A DNA stretch of 64,000 nt from NCBI GenBank assembly GCA_965262055.1, contig CBDHEI010000002.1, positions 2,604,001-2,668,000 on the forward strand, written 5' to 3'. The notes below the pieces were generated by a model that did not search any database, was not told where the DNA came from, and saw nothing but the letters and a program-made list of their open reading frames with translations. A program made the position numbers and the translations under genes. Source of the DNA: G958296245 sp965262055 (GTDB taxonomy: Bacteria > Chloroflexota > Dehalococcoidia > Lucifugimonadales > G958296245). Shown piece by piece: positions 36,606-44,909 of this stretch. The stretch's first letter is position 1, and the number at the start of each line of letters is the position of its first letter.

Positions 36606-37589
36606 CTAGGCGCGGGCACTCTGGATGGCGTGCACGATGGACCTGGCAGCGTCCTCGGGGGAGTCGGCCATCGTGACGGCGCTGACGACGCAGACGCAGT
36701 CGGCGCCGGCGCGCACGACTTCGGCGACATTACTGCGGTCTATTCCGCCTATGGCGACGACGGGCTGGGAGACGGCGGCCTTTACGGCGGCGATCATTTC
36801 AGGGCCGACGGCCTTGCGGGCGCTCTTGCCCATGGTCGCGGTGGCGTAGACGGCTCCCACGGCGAGGTAGTCGGCGCTGGCGGCCTGCGACTCCAGGGCC
36901 TCCTCCACGCCGTTGTTGGAACGGCCCACGATCTGGGCGTCGGAGAGGATGCGCCGAGCGTCGGGGACGGGCAGGTCGGTCTGGCCCACGTGGAGGCCGT
37001 GGGCACCGCTGGCGAGGGCCACGGCAGCGTCGTCGTTCATGATGAAGAGGGCACCGTGGCTGGCGCATAGCTCCTGAAGGCCGCGGGCCGTCGTGAGGAC
37101 GTGGCCGGTGTCGTTGAGCTTGTCGCGTAGCTGGATGACGTTTGCGCCGCCTCGGAGCGTCGCTTCGGCAACCTCGAGCACGGGACGGCCCCGTGTGGCC
37201 TCGGGGTCGACGATGATGTAGAGGCCGGAGATGCGGTCGGCTATGTTTGCGCGGACTTGGCTTGCAGCGGCGTTCCTGGCACTGGTGAGAACGCGGCGGG
37301 CTTGGGAGAGCCACTCGGCATCCAGCGGAGAGCCGCCTGGGTGTCGTGTGCTCTCCAGGAGGTCGAGGGTGGCGGCGGCGCGGGCTGCTGCTGCCAAGGC
37401 AGTTGAGGGTGGGTAGTCGGTGAGGTCGCGGCGCGCTTCTTGCGTGGGGTCGTTGGGCTGGGGCCGGGGGATGGAGAGTCTCAGAGCCCGCAGGTCGGAA
37501 CGGGTCTCAGGGCGCGTCGCGGGTAGGGCTTCCAGTAGGTGAAGTTCCTCGATCAGGGAGCTGAGATGGGATTCGGTAAGGGGGTCCAT
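36606..37589 (-). CDS. thiE: Thiamine-phosphate synthase with N-terminal extension
   Basis: 327 residues. From about residue 118 it is a complete ThiE TIM barrel: ISGLYIIVDPE, GGANVIQLRDK, FIMNDDAAVALASGAHGLHVGQTDL, GRSNN, YLAVGAVYATATMGKSA and VVAIGGIDRSN. The barrel joins the pyrimidine and thiazole phosphates to make thiamine phosphate. The first ~117 residues are helical and resemble, in position and size, the extension found on ThiE of cyanobacteria and some Chloroflexota, though diverged. No other thi genes are adjacent. A minus-strand TACAAT lies 10 nt before the ATG, suggesting a very short leader. Confidence 0.9.
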   Translation of the reverse strand: MDPLTESHLSSLIEELHLLEALPATRPETRSDLRALRLSIPRPQPNDPTQEARRDLTDYPPSTALAAAARAAATLDLLESTRHPGGSPLDAEWLSQARRVLTSARNAAASQVRANIADRISGLYIIVDPEATRGRPVLEVAEATLRGGANVIQLRDKLNDTGHVLTTARGLQELCASHGALFIMNDDAAVALASGAHGLHVGQTDLPVPDARRILSDAQIVGRSNNGVEEALESQAASADYLAVGAVYATATMGKSARKAVGPEMIAAVKAAVSQPVVAIGGIDRSNVAEVVRAGADCVCVVSAVTMADSPEDAARSIVHAIQSARA

Positions 37590-37689
37590 AGTTGCGGCGA
37601 TTGTACCATCGGGGCGGCAGCGGTCGGCGGGGTTGTAGCTATTCAGAGTTAGGGGTGCGGGGGCCGCTCGTGCGGGAAGAGGGTTGGGT

Positions 37690-37695
37690 TACAAT
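37690..37695 (+). promoter_or_regulatory. Candidate -10 box of a leaderless promoter
   Basis: TACAAT ends 6 nt before the ATG at 37702, with no ribosome site between. No clear -35 hexamer. Same geometry as at 9074 and 21728. Confidence 0.45.
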
Positions 37696-37701
37696 TGGGG
37701 T

Positions 37702-38148
37702 ATGACGCCAACGCTTGTGTTATGCGCAGCCGGTCGGGTTTTTGGGATGTCCGTTGTCGCGGCTGTGGCTTTGCTGCCGGCGGTTGGGCCGCTGCTGGAC
37801 CATCACTACGCTGGGCGGCAGTTGGGGCATGGTCACCTATATCTGGGCGCGGTGCTCTACGACCACATGCACGGGCATGAGGTCACTCACACTCACAGTG
37901 ATGGCGGGGTCCATATCCACGCCGACGACGGCCACGACGGGCAAAGTCACGGCGCTCCGTCGGGCGTGGTCTTCCTTGCCTCGCACAGCGGCGCCGTGCA
38001 TGGGCATGCTTACGTGCCCGCGTCGGCGCTGTCGGTGGACCTCTCGTTCCCGGAGCCGGGTGAATCGCTCTCCATGCTGTTGCCGCGCGAGGGCGTTCTC
38101 TCTCAGCAGAACTTCGTCACTCCTCCCACACAGCCTCCCCGCGCATAG
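37702..38148 (+). CDS. Histidine-rich secreted or membrane-anchored protein
   Basis: A 148-residue protein with an N-terminal hydrophobic segment (VFGMSVVAAVALLPAVGPLL) that could be a signal peptide or anchor. It is followed by a histidine-rich stretch: DHMHGHEVTHTHSDGGVHIH, then DDGHDGQSHG and SHSGAVHGHAYV. Such clusters bind divalent metals (Zn, Ni, Cu). I recognise no named family. The downstream gene (119 nt later) also encodes an exported protein with a short His/Glu-rich tract, and the pair may deal with metal handling at the cell surface; that is inference. Confidence 0.6.
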   Translation: MTPTLVLCAAGRVFGMSVVAAVALLPAVGPLLDHHYAGRQLGHGHLYLGAVLYDHMHGHEVTHTHSDGGVHIHADDGHDGQSHGAPSGVVFLASHSGAVHGHAYVPASALSVDLSFPEPGESLSMLLPREGVLSQQNFVTPPTQPPRA

Positions 38149-38266
38149 CTCCTCTATCCAACACGCCCGCGACTGTCTCGCGGCCCGTTCGGAGCGGGCT
38201 GGGTATTGTCCATGGCGGACGCGCGGCCGTTTCGCCCCCAATCATCCGAGGACTGAGGAGCTTATT

Positions 38267-39004
38267 ATGCATTTGCCTTTGTGTAAGAAGGCGCCGCTCT
38301 TGCTTGCGGCGCTGGTTGCGGGCCTGATCGTTGCGGCTGGTATCGCGGTCGCCCACGACGACAGGGAGGTGGGCGAATACCTGCTTACCGTCGGGTTCAG
38401 GAACGAGCCGGCGGTGGAGGGTCTCGCCAACGGGATCGAGTTGAAGGTGGAGAAGAAGGCAGAGTCCGGCGGCGACGGAGCGATGGAGTCCGAGGAGGAG
38501 TCCCACGGTGACGCGATGGGCGAGGGCGGAGGGCACCATGAGAGCACTGTAGCCGTGGAGGGGCTGGAGCCGACGCTGCAGGTGGAGGTGACGCACGTCG
38601 CGTCCGGCGTGTCCAGGACGCTGCCACTGCGCCCGGTGCTGGGTGAGCCGGGGGTGTACATCGGCGACCTGATCCCGACGGCGCCGGGCGTCTATACGGC
38701 GCGGTTCTTCGGCGCCATAGAGGGGAACCCGGTCGACGAGACGTTCGAGTCGGGGCCGGGTAGGTTCAGCAATGTAGAGTCGGCCACGGACCTGCACTTC
38801 CCGCAGGCACTTCCCACGGTGCGGGAGATCGAGGGCGCGGTCGGGGGCGCGCAGTCGACGGCCGAGCAGGCGCAGGACGCGGCTATGGAGGCTGGCGACG
38901 GCGCTTCCAGCGCCCAGGTGTTCGGCATTGTCGGCCTTGTGATGGGCCTTGCAGGCGTCACGATGGGCGCCGCCGGGTTGGCGATTGCGATGAGGCGGAG
39001 ATGA
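38267..39004 (+). CDS. Exported protein with C-terminal membrane anchor
   Basis: 245 residues. A signal peptide (KAPLLLAALVAGLIVAAGIAVAHDD) is followed by a beta-rich domain of about 150 residues, interrupted near 70-95 by an acidic, His-containing insert (ESEEESHGDAMGEGGGHHES). A C-terminal transmembrane segment (VFGIVGLVMGLAGVTMGAAGLAIAMRRR) ends in arginines, so the domain faces outside. The domain pattern (LTVGFRNEPAVEGLANGIEL; YTARFFGAIEGNPVDETFE) resembles CopC-like or DUF proteins of copper-related loci but I cannot name it. GAGGAG ribosome site 7 nt upstream. Confidence 0.72.
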   Translation: MHLPLCKKAPLLLAALVAGLIVAAGIAVAHDDREVGEYLLTVGFRNEPAVEGLANGIELKVEKKAESGGDGAMESEEESHGDAMGEGGGHHESTVAVEGLEPTLQVEVTHVASGVSRTLPLRPVLGEPGVYIGDLIPTAPGVYTARFFGAIEGNPVDETFESGPGRFSNVESATDLHFPQALPTVREIEGAVGGAQSTAEQAQDAAMEAGDGASSAQVFGIVGLVMGLAGVTMGAAGLAIAMRRR

Positions 39005-39012
39005 GTTTATGA

Positions 39013-39048
39013 CGGAGGCGCCCACTCCAATATGAGTGGGCGCCTCCG
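39013..39048 (+). terminator. Long stem-loop after the exported-protein gene
   Basis: A 15-bp perfect stem (CGGAGGCGCCCACTC and its complement) with a 6-nt CAATAT loop begins 8 nt after the stop codon. No T-run follows, so it is either a Rho-assisted terminator or an mRNA 3'-end stabiliser. It lies between convergent genes. Confidence 0.65.
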
Positions 39049-39149
39049 GTAACTGTTCAGATTTGGGGACTTCCATCTCAATCTTCCCCCGTCGGAACCG
39101 AGGGAAGAGGTAAGAGCCAGTCCCAGCAGGTTGTTGCGGCGTCGTGGGG

Positions 39150-40094
39150 CTAGAGCGAGTAGGCCTTCACGGCGTTGCCGCCCCGGATCATGGCGAGATC
39201 TTCGGCGGTCATGTAGGGGCAGCGCTCTTTCATGTAGTCGAACTGGTGGCGGTACTGCTTTACGGTTGGCCGCTCGATGCTTGTGAACTCGGAACCCCAC
39301 ATCAGCCGGGAGGGGCCGAAGGTGTCGTAGAAGGCCTTGATGACCTCGTCGTTTGGGCCGTACCGGTTCGGCTGCCCGCGCTGGACGTCTATGCCGGTCA
39401 GGAGCTCGATGTAGACATTGTGCTCGGCAACCATACGGACGGCGGCCTCTGGTATGTAGACGGATCCGTCGTCCCGCAGGCAGCTAGGCGGGTCTATGCC
39501 GTGGACCACGACGACAGTCAGATCCGGGTGCTTTTGCAAGACGTTCAGCAGGGCGGGGGCGAAGCCGGTGAAGTTCTGGGGCGACGCAGTGACGCAGGCC
39601 GGCACGCCCAGCGACTCGACCAGCTCCCACATGGGGTCGTAGCGCTCGTGGTCGAAGTAGTAGAAGGGGCTGGGCTCCCCCCAGTCCTTGGGGTCGAGGC
39701 CGGCGGCGACCAACTCCTCCGGGGGCCACGGGGCGAACCACCACGCATTGAAGCCCCAGTCCTCAATGTCCCTGCGGATCCGCTCCAGGCCCTCGTCGTG
39801 GGGCAGCTTCCTCTCGTCCACGCAGGTGATGGCGCCGAAGCGGTCCGGGTACTCGCGCATGACGCGCCCGACGTACTTGTGGAGGTACTGGAAGGCGGTG
39901 CCGCGGCGGGCGCAGCAGTGGATGATCTGCTTGTCCACGCCTACGGCGTCCATCAGGAGAAGGTTGTCCCTGTGCGACATGCCGTACTGGAAATACTTGT
40001 CGAACTCGTCCTCGATGTCCTGCACCTCCGCCCGGCTCATGTGGCCGTGGACATCGACGGTTGGGGTTCTTGCGCTGTCCTGTGACGTTGGCAT
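39150..40094 (-). CDS. Amidohydrolase-family (PF04909) metal-dependent hydrolase
   Basis: A 314-residue TIM-barrel amidohydrolase of the ACMSD/decarboxylase-like group. Metal-ligand motifs are VDVHGHMSR at the N-terminus (HxH), VVVHGIDPP (His on strand 5) and MWGSEFTSIERP (usual Asp position replaced by Glu). The closing LAMIRGGNAVKAYSL is the family's C-terminal signature. It may act on a carboxylate or a lactone; the substrate is open. The ATG at 40094 gives a natural start. It lies 8 nt downstream of the P-loop gene on the same strand. Confidence 0.85.
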   Translation of the reverse strand: MPTSQDSARTPTVDVHGHMSRAEVQDIEDEFDKYFQYGMSHRDNLLLMDAVGVDKQIIHCCARRGTAFQYLHKYVGRVMREYPDRFGAITCVDERKLPHDEGLERIRRDIEDWGFNAWWFAPWPPEELVAAGLDPKDWGEPSPFYYFDHERYDPMWELVESLGVPACVTASPQNFTGFAPALLNVLQKHPDLTVVVVHGIDPPSCLRDDGSVYIPEAAVRMVAEHNVYIELLTGIDVQRGQPNRYGPNDEVIKAFYDTFGPSRLMWGSEFTSIERPTVKQYRHQFDYMKERCPYMTAEDLAMIRGGNAVKAYSL

Positions 40095-40102
40095 GTCTGG
40101 GC

Positions 40103-40774
40103 TCAATCCTCCTTGCGGTGTGTCAGCAGCCTGAGCCGGTCGATCTCCGTCCAGAAGGGGTCCATCTTGCGGACCCACTCGGCGAGCGTCTCGTCAGAGG
40201 TCGCGTCCGTGGTGTCCAGCTCCAGCCGGTTGAAGTAGACGGCCCGGTCGTACTCCTCCTGGAAGCGCTGCAGCACGTACTCGACGTCCGCATCCTGAAG
40301 CACCCCGCGCACGTGCGGGTCCGCCTTCATGCGGCGGCGGATCGTCTCGGGGGTGGCCTTGAGGTGCACCACTGTGGTGCCGGGGCCGAGCCGGAGTATG
40401 GAGCGCTCCATGGAGCGGGAGGTGAGGGTCCTGTCGCCGATGCCGCCTGGTTCGCCGTAGCCGAAGTAGAGGGGGGCGTAAATCATCTCCTCTATGTAGT
40501 GGCCGACCATGCAGTGGTCGTCCATGTCATAGAAGAGGGGGTGCATGTGGTACTCCAGGTTGGTGCGGACTATGAGCTCCTTCATGGAGGGGCTGAGCTG
40601 CATTAGGAGCTGCTGGTCCTCCTCGGAGACCTCTCCCGTGGCTATGTGGGGGTACTTCCAGTGGGAGTGGAAGTCGTTGAGCCGGGCGCCCATGTTCTCC
40701 GATGCCCACTGCTCGATCTTGTTGGCGAGGGTCGTAGTGCCCACGTACTCGCAGCCGACCAGGATGAGTCGCAT
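40103..40774 (-). CDS. P-loop kinase-like protein lacking the Walker A lysine
   Basis: A 223-residue protein with a nucleoside-kinase-like shape. At residues 7-15 the phosphate-loop position reads GCEYVGTTT, so the invariant lysine of GxxxxGKT is a threonine. Further on are DRTLTSRSMERSIL, a lid-like RRRMKADPHVRG, and LGPGTTVVHLKATPETIRRR, typical of deoxynucleoside/shikimate-kinase-like folds. Either it is a degenerate ATPase or another residue replaces the lysine. It probably forms a two-gene operon with the amidohydrolase. The likely role is unknown. Confidence 0.68.
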   Translation of the reverse strand: MRLILVGCEYVGTTTLANKIEQWASENMGARLNDFHSHWKYPHIATGEVSEEDQQLLMQLSPSMKELIVRTNLEYHMHPLFYDMDDHCMVGHYIEEMIYAPLYFGYGEPGGIGDRTLTSRSMERSILRLGPGTTVVHLKATPETIRRRMKADPHVRGVLQDADVEYVLQRFQEEYDRAVYFNRLELDTTDATSDETLAEWVRKMDPFWTEIDRLRLLTHRKED

Positions 40775-40898
40775 CTGTGCCTCCGCCGCGTCGTGGGTGT
40801 CACGTTAAGGGAACGTGGCGGGGTTGTAAAGACGGTTTGCGGCCTGAGTAATGTGATACAATGTGATACGGCTGGCATAATTATCCGGGGATGCCCCG

Positions 40899-41168
40899 AT
40901 GGTGTTGATCGAGGGACTGACGTGGGATGAGCGCGCTGAGGAACACATCTGGCGACACGGTGTCACGTTCGAAGAGGTGCAGCAGGCGGTATTGGGATTC
41001 CGGTATGCGCGGCGGTCCGGCCCCTATCTGCTAGCGATAGGACAGACGCTCCAAGGCAGGTATCTGGCTATCGTGCTGGACGACGAAGGAGATGGACTCT
41101 GGTACCCGGTCACCGCCCGGCAGGCTACTATCGGAGAGAGGCGGCTAGCCGCACGGCGTGGCTGGTAG
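40899..41168 (+). CDS. BrnT-like toxin
   Basis: An 89-residue protein of the BrnT/DUF4258-like RelE-fold group: LTWDERAEEHIWRHGVTFEEV, the central strands SGPYLLAIGQTLQGRYLAIV and the C-terminal YPVTARQATIGERRLA. BrnT-type toxins are ribonucleases. An ATG eight bases upstream (40891) is out of frame. A partner RHH protein follows after 8 nt. The promoter region upstream contains CATAAT at 40876-40881. Confidence 0.75.
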   Translation: MVLIEGLTWDERAEEHIWRHGVTFEEVQQAVLGFRYARRSGPYLLAIGQTLQGRYLAIVLDDEGDGLWYPVTARQATIGERRLAARRGW

Positions 41169-41176
41169 CGAGGAGT

Positions 41177-41695
41177 ATGGAAATGACACAGGAGGACAAG
41201 AACCGTAGACGAGAGGCGGCCAGGGATTACTGGCAGCGGCACGGCATCGACGAAGGAGCTGATGGCTCCCAGCAGGAAGAGGTCGTGATTGGTAAGAGGC
41301 CGCTCAGGGCGATGTTGTCTTTGCGGCTGGGTGATGACGACCTGCGCGAGCTCACCCTTCTCGCCAGGGAGAATGAAGTGGGGGTAACGACCATGGCGCG
41401 CAAGTTGCTGCGTGAGAGCATCCGTGAGCCGAGGAGCCGCTTATCTCGGCGGCAGGACCGCGGTCCCGTCCTAGACCGGGTCGCGGAACGCGCCGGGGAG
41501 CCATACGTAGCGTCGGAGGGTCAGGACGGGGAGTTTTACTTACTCTCTAGGCGGGCACTGGACGACATATGCGGAACTGTTCAGGCGGAGGGAGTCAGGC
41601 TTCTGGTAGAAGCGGTAGTGCAGAGAGCCGTGCCGGTCGACGCGGCGCGCGGGGAGTTGTACGATCGGCTCCGTGAGATAGACGGACCGGAGTAG
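41177..41695 (+). CDS. Antitoxin-like protein paired with the BrnT-like toxin
   Basis: 172 residues. The middle (MLSLRLGDDDLRELTLLARENEVGVTTMARKLLRESI) is a ribbon-helix-helix-like DNA-binding and dimer unit. The extension before it (RRREAARDYWQRHGIDEG) and the C-terminal ~75 residues are unusual for a BrnA antitoxin, which is normally about half this size. It follows the toxin by 8 nt, toxin first, as in brnTA. The C-terminal part may be a second, unknown domain. Confidence 0.65.
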   Translation: MEMTQEDKNRRREAARDYWQRHGIDEGADGSQQEEVVIGKRPLRAMLSLRLGDDDLRELTLLARENEVGVTTMARKLLRESIREPRSRLSRRQDRGPVLDRVAERAGEPYVASEGQDGEFYLLSRRALDDICGTVQAEGVRLLVEAVVQRAVPVDAARGELYDRLREIDGPE

Positions 41696-41714
41696 GGGAC
41701 GTTCGGCCCGACGG

Positions 41715-41915
41715 CTAGCCGCGGCAGGTATCCTGCGTTGCGCTTGGTGCGCTAGCTGGGCTGCCGATGGAGGACATGCCCTTGGCTCGCGTGACGTTGC
41801 CGAGGGCTTTGGCGAAATACCTTGGGTCGTCCTCTTCCAGCGCCGCGTTGAGATATTCGACCATCGCCTCGTCGCTGTCGAGAAAATCGGTCGCGTCGAA
41901 TCTCTTGAGCTTCAT
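41715..41915 (-). pseudogene. Truncated addiction-module antidote (HigA-like)
   Basis: 66 codons matching the first half of the putative-addiction-module antidote family: MKLKRFDATDFLDSDEAM, then VEYLNAALEEDDPRYFAKALGNVTRAKGMS. The expected HTH (a SQLAREAGLSRESLY-like helix) is replaced by SSIGSPASAPSATQDTCRG and a stop, pointing to a frameshift or truncation. No toxin is adjacent. Confidence 0.65.
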
Positions 41916-41995
41916 AATGTCTTCCCTCAGAGTTGCCAAAAGGGTCATTCTACCGGGTCGTCTTTCACCGACTGTAGGGCGTCCTCAATTTCCAT

Positions 41996-42214
41996 CTAGC
42001 GACCGATACGTGCTCGGAGTTCATTCAGCACGCTGGCTCTCTGCTCCTTGAGCTCGGCGAGGGGGACGCCTGACTCGACTATGTACTTGTCTCCGAAGGC
42101 TTCAGGATCGGACTTTAGGGAGCGTCCAGAGAATCGCGTTCGCATCCTAAGGAACCGTTCTTCTAGGTCTTCTACGAGCTGATTGGCCATCATCTCACTG
42201 GTACTCTCTGTCAT
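41996..42214 (-). CDS. Small hypothetical protein
   Basis: 72 residues from the ATG at 42214, which has GGAGG 10 nt upstream; two further start codons lie up to four codons earlier. The helical sequence LVEDLEERFLRMRTRFSGRS and PLAELKEQRASVLNELRARIG suggests a small soluble, coiled protein. Not recognised. It lies next to the broken antidote, in a patch of toxin-antitoxin debris. Confidence 0.45.
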   Translation of the reverse strand: MTESTSEMMANQLVEDLEERFLRMRTRFSGRSLKSDPEAFGDKYIVESGVPLAELKEQRASVLNELRARIGR

Positions 42215-42335
42215 CGCAGTCATCACCTCCGCAATTGGTGTAAGGGATTCAGTTCACCTTTTCTGGATCAACCAGACTAGCACATCAGACTGAGTTCCAA
42301 ACTTGCCCATGTCGACTAACTTGAGGCAGGACCGC

Positions 42336-43094
42336 TTACGTAACGGTGCCCTTGGGTTCGTGCCTGTAGCGGTAGCGGGCGTTGGGGCCCTCGAGGATGG
42401 CGCGTTGGGAGTCGGTGAGGCCTTCGTAGTCGTCGGGGTCGAAGTAGTGGGCGGACCATGAGATGGGGTTGGGGCTGTACTTGAAGAAGATGGTCCGGCG
42501 CTCGTCGGTGCCCGTCCAAGGCAGGGTGCCGTGGGTGAGCGCTTCGGTGAATATGATGGCGGTGCCGGCGGGACCGGTGACGCGCTCGACGAGGGGCCCA
42601 GGCTCGTCCAACTCCTTCCACTTCTCAGGGAAGGGGTAGTTGCTCTTATGGGAGCCGGGCACGCACCCGAAACCGCCGTCGTTGGGGCCCACGTCCTTCA
42701 GGTTGTAGGCGACGACGGACAGGCCGTTATGCATCATCCCGCCCTCGAAGCGGAAGTAGTGGGTGGGTTTGAAGGGGGTCGCGCCGCCGTGCAGCGTCGT
42801 ACCTATCGGCCTCTTGCCCGACCTGATGATGTCGAGGTAGACGTGGTCCAGCCGGAACTGGTCGCCAAGGAGCTCGGCCACGTAGGGGGTAACAGCCGGG
42901 TTGTCGATGAGGTCGCGGTAGTCCTTGCCCCAGTCGAGCAACGGCACGAACCTGTGGGTGCGCATGTCCGACGGACACTCGTCGATACGCTCGTCCAGCA
43001 CGCTGTTGAGCCTGGCCACCTGCTCCTCGGTCAGCGCCTCGGACACGACGAGGTAGCCTTTGAGGTCGAACAGGTAGCGCTCGTGGTCGTTCAT
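42336..43094 (-). CDS. Phytanoyl-CoA dioxygenase family protein
   Basis: A 252-residue Fe(II)/2-oxoglutarate dioxygenase of the PhyH family. The double-stranded beta-helix core shows FRFEGGMMHNGLSVVAYNLKDVGPNDGGFGCVPGSHKSN and the closing FTEALTHGTLPWTG with the distal His and the RR/2OG-binding region (ERRTIFFKYSPNP). PhyH proteins hydroxylate diverse small molecules; the substrate cannot be inferred. It precedes a PPOX gene and an aldo/keto reductase gene on the same strand, a likely catabolic cluster. Confidence 0.9.
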   Translation of the reverse strand: MNDHERYLFDLKGYLVVSEALTEEQVARLNSVLDERIDECPSDMRTHRFVPLLDWGKDYRDLIDNPAVTPYVAELLGDQFRLDHVYLDIIRSGKRPIGTTLHGGATPFKPTHYFRFEGGMMHNGLSVVAYNLKDVGPNDGGFGCVPGSHKSNYPFPEKWKELDEPGPLVERVTGPAGTAIIFTEALTHGTLPWTGTDERRTIFFKYSPNPISWSAHYFDPDDYEGLTDSQRAILEGPNARYRYRHEPKGTVT

Positions 43095-43126
43095 GGGTTG
43101 CCTCCTGCTGCCGGGGCTCTTCCGGG

Positions 43127-43543
43127 TCAGTGGCCGCGCATCTTGGTCGGGGTTATCCGCAGGGCCACGTTGTAGTCGCGGGCGACCTGTTCCGGCGTCA
43201 TGCCCAGGGCGGCTATTCCGCGGCTGTACTTAGCGAGGTAGTCCTGGTTTTCGTCCGGCGCGGGCGCGTTTGGATCGACCCAGGCGTCTCCCGTGAGCAC
43301 GCCGACGTGCTCGCCTTCGAAGTCGGTGTTGAAGTGGACGGCCACCCTGGGGCTGCGCTCGATGTGGCGAAGCTTGTGCGTGTTGGGCTCGCTGTAGACC
43401 AGCAGCGTCTCGCTGTCCCACACGAACCAGACGGGCCGCGGCTGTGGGGTGTTGTCGCTGCCCACGGTGGTGAGCCAGATCGTGTGCTCGGACTCTAGCT
43501 GCTTGCCGATGCGCTTTCCCAGGTCGGTGCTGAAGTCCAGCAT
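43127..43543 (-). CDS. PPOX-class flavin/F420-type protein
   Basis: A 138-residue split-barrel protein of the pyridoxamine-phosphate-oxidase-like group: TIWLTTVGSDNTPQPRPVWFVWDSE, LLVYSEPNTHKLRHIERSPRVAVHF and the tail VALRITPTKMRGH. The TPxxxxVWF pattern matches the F420/FMN-binding Rv3369-like subgroup. It is probably a small reductase; cofactor choice is uncertain. It follows the aldo/keto reductase gene and precedes the PhyH gene on the same strand. Confidence 0.85.
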   Translation of the reverse strand: MLDFSTDLGKRIGKQLESEHTIWLTTVGSDNTPQPRPVWFVWDSETLLVYSEPNTHKLRHIERSPRVAVHFNTDFEGEHVGVLTGDAWVDPNAPAPDENQDYLAKYSRGIAALGMTPEQVARDYNVALRITPTKMRGH

Positions 43544-43581
43544 GGTCTCCTCCGGTAGATTGGGTTTTCGCTGTGCCTATG

Positions 43582-44487
43582 TTACCCCACGTGGGCGGGA
43601 GTTTCGCCGGCGGCGTCCAGCCTGCGGCGGGCTTCAGCGTACACATCGGCGGGCAGGGGGCCTGCGAGCGCGGCCTCGACGTTCTCCTGGAGGTGGACGG
43701 CACTCGTGGTGCCGACGATCAGGGTATGGATACCGGGGTGGGCCAGGGCAAAGCGGAGCATGAATGACGAGGTGGTCTCGCCGTCTTCCATCAGTGCTGC
43801 AAGGCGCGCACGCTCGAACGCGGCCCACCGCCCCGGTACCTCGGGCCGGACGCCTCCCCGGACGACGACCCCGGCGCCCGCCTCGGCGATCCTGGCGATC
43901 CAGTGCTCGTGCTCCCGCTGCACCGCCGAGTACGGCACCTGGAAGTAGTCGAACACATCCCACTCCAGGAAGACCGGCAGGTGTGGCAGCTCGGTGGAGA
44001 TGCCGGTCCACCCGACCAGTCCGCTGCTCCGCATGTCCGCGAGAGTCTCGACGAGCCGGCCTCTCTCACACTCCTCGACGGTGGGGCTGTGGAGCTGCAC
44101 CATCTCCAGGCTGTCCCGGTTGAGGCGCTCCAGGCTCTGCTCGACGCCCCGGTACAGGTTGTCGCGGGTCCACTCGTGAATCGAGCCGTTGACGTGGTAC
44201 GGTTCCCGCCGCTCCGTGCAGCCGCACTTGGTGGACAGGTGTATCTCGCCGTACCTGTGGGAGAGGGCGAGGCCTATTCGGATCTCGCTGTCCAAGTAGT
44301 CGTTGGACGTGTCCAAAAAGTTCACGCCTGCGTCGATGACCTCGTTCAGCAGGCGGTCGGCGTGCTCCTCGCCGATCCTCTTGCGGAACGCGGCGCCGTA
44401 GCCGAGCCGGGTCACCTCCAGGTCGGTGCGCCCGAGGACGGCCTTAGGTAGGGGCTGCGATTTGCGCACGGGCCGAGGCTCCGTCAC
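43582..44487 (-). CDS. Aldo/keto reductase family protein
   Basis: 301 residues. The N-terminal LGRTDLEVTRLGYGAAFRK and NFLDTSNDYLDSEIRIGLAL (catalytic Asp/Tyr) are followed by EIHLSTKCGC (catalytic Lys) and the cofactor end LRFALAHPGIHTLIVGTTSAVHLQENVEAA. MVQLHSPTVEEC carries the usual catalytic His position. It is a NAD(P)H-linked carbonyl reductase or dehydrogenase with unknown substrate. It overlaps the upstream PIN gene by 4 nt. Confidence 0.9.
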   Translation of the reverse strand: MTEPRPVRKSQPLPKAVLGRTDLEVTRLGYGAAFRKRIGEEHADRLLNEVIDAGVNFLDTSNDYLDSEIRIGLALSHRYGEIHLSTKCGCTERREPYHVNGSIHEWTRDNLYRGVEQSLERLNRDSLEMVQLHSPTVEECERGRLVETLADMRSSGLVGWTGISTELPHLPVFLEWDVFDYFQVPYSAVQREHEHWIARIAEAGAGVVVRGGVRPEVPGRWAAFERARLAALMEDGETTSSFMLRFALAHPGIHTLIVGTTSAVHLQENVEAALAGPLPADVYAEARRRLDAAGETPAHVG

Positions 44488-44909
44488 CTGTCCCCCCAGG
44501 GATTCAACAGGTCAATACCGCAATCTTCGAATCCCTCGGAATCTCTCGTGGCGACAGATGCCCGTTGGGAACGGGCTATCGCCGCGATCTGGCAGTCGGC
44601 TTGGCTGATGGGATGCCCAGCCGAGCGGCGGGTGGCGGCTATCACGGCATAGGCCCGAGCGGCATGGCTATCGAAGGGTAGGATGCGCCCGTTGAACTCT
44701 TCCTTAAGCATTTCTTCGATCTCGGCGAGGAGCCTTTCGCGGCGCCGACCAGCCGATAGTATCTCGGCGCCGTAGCGGAGCTCGGCCTCGGTGACGGCGG
44801 TGACAAACAAAGTGCTTTCAGGCTGATCGTTCACCCACAGGAGCACCTCAGGCTGGGGACGGTCCCGCATTAGCTCCGAGACGACGTTCGTATCGAGAAC
44901 GAACGTCAC
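44484..44909 (-). CDS. VapC/FitB-like PIN toxin
   Basis: A 141-residue PIN ribonuclease. Catalytic acids lie in FVLDTNVVSELMRD, TAVTEAELRYGA, PISQADCQIAAIA and VATRDSEGFEDCGIDLLNPW, the FitB-like pattern. It is intact and coupled by a 4-nt overlap to the RHH antitoxin upstream. Confidence 0.92.
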   Translation of the reverse strand: MTFVLDTNVVSELMRDRPQPEVLLWVNDQPESTLFVTAVTEAELRYGAEILSAGRRRERLLAEIEEMLKEEFNGRILPFDSHAARAYAVIAATRRSAGHPISQADCQIAAIARSQRASVATRDSEGFEDCGIDLLNPWGDR

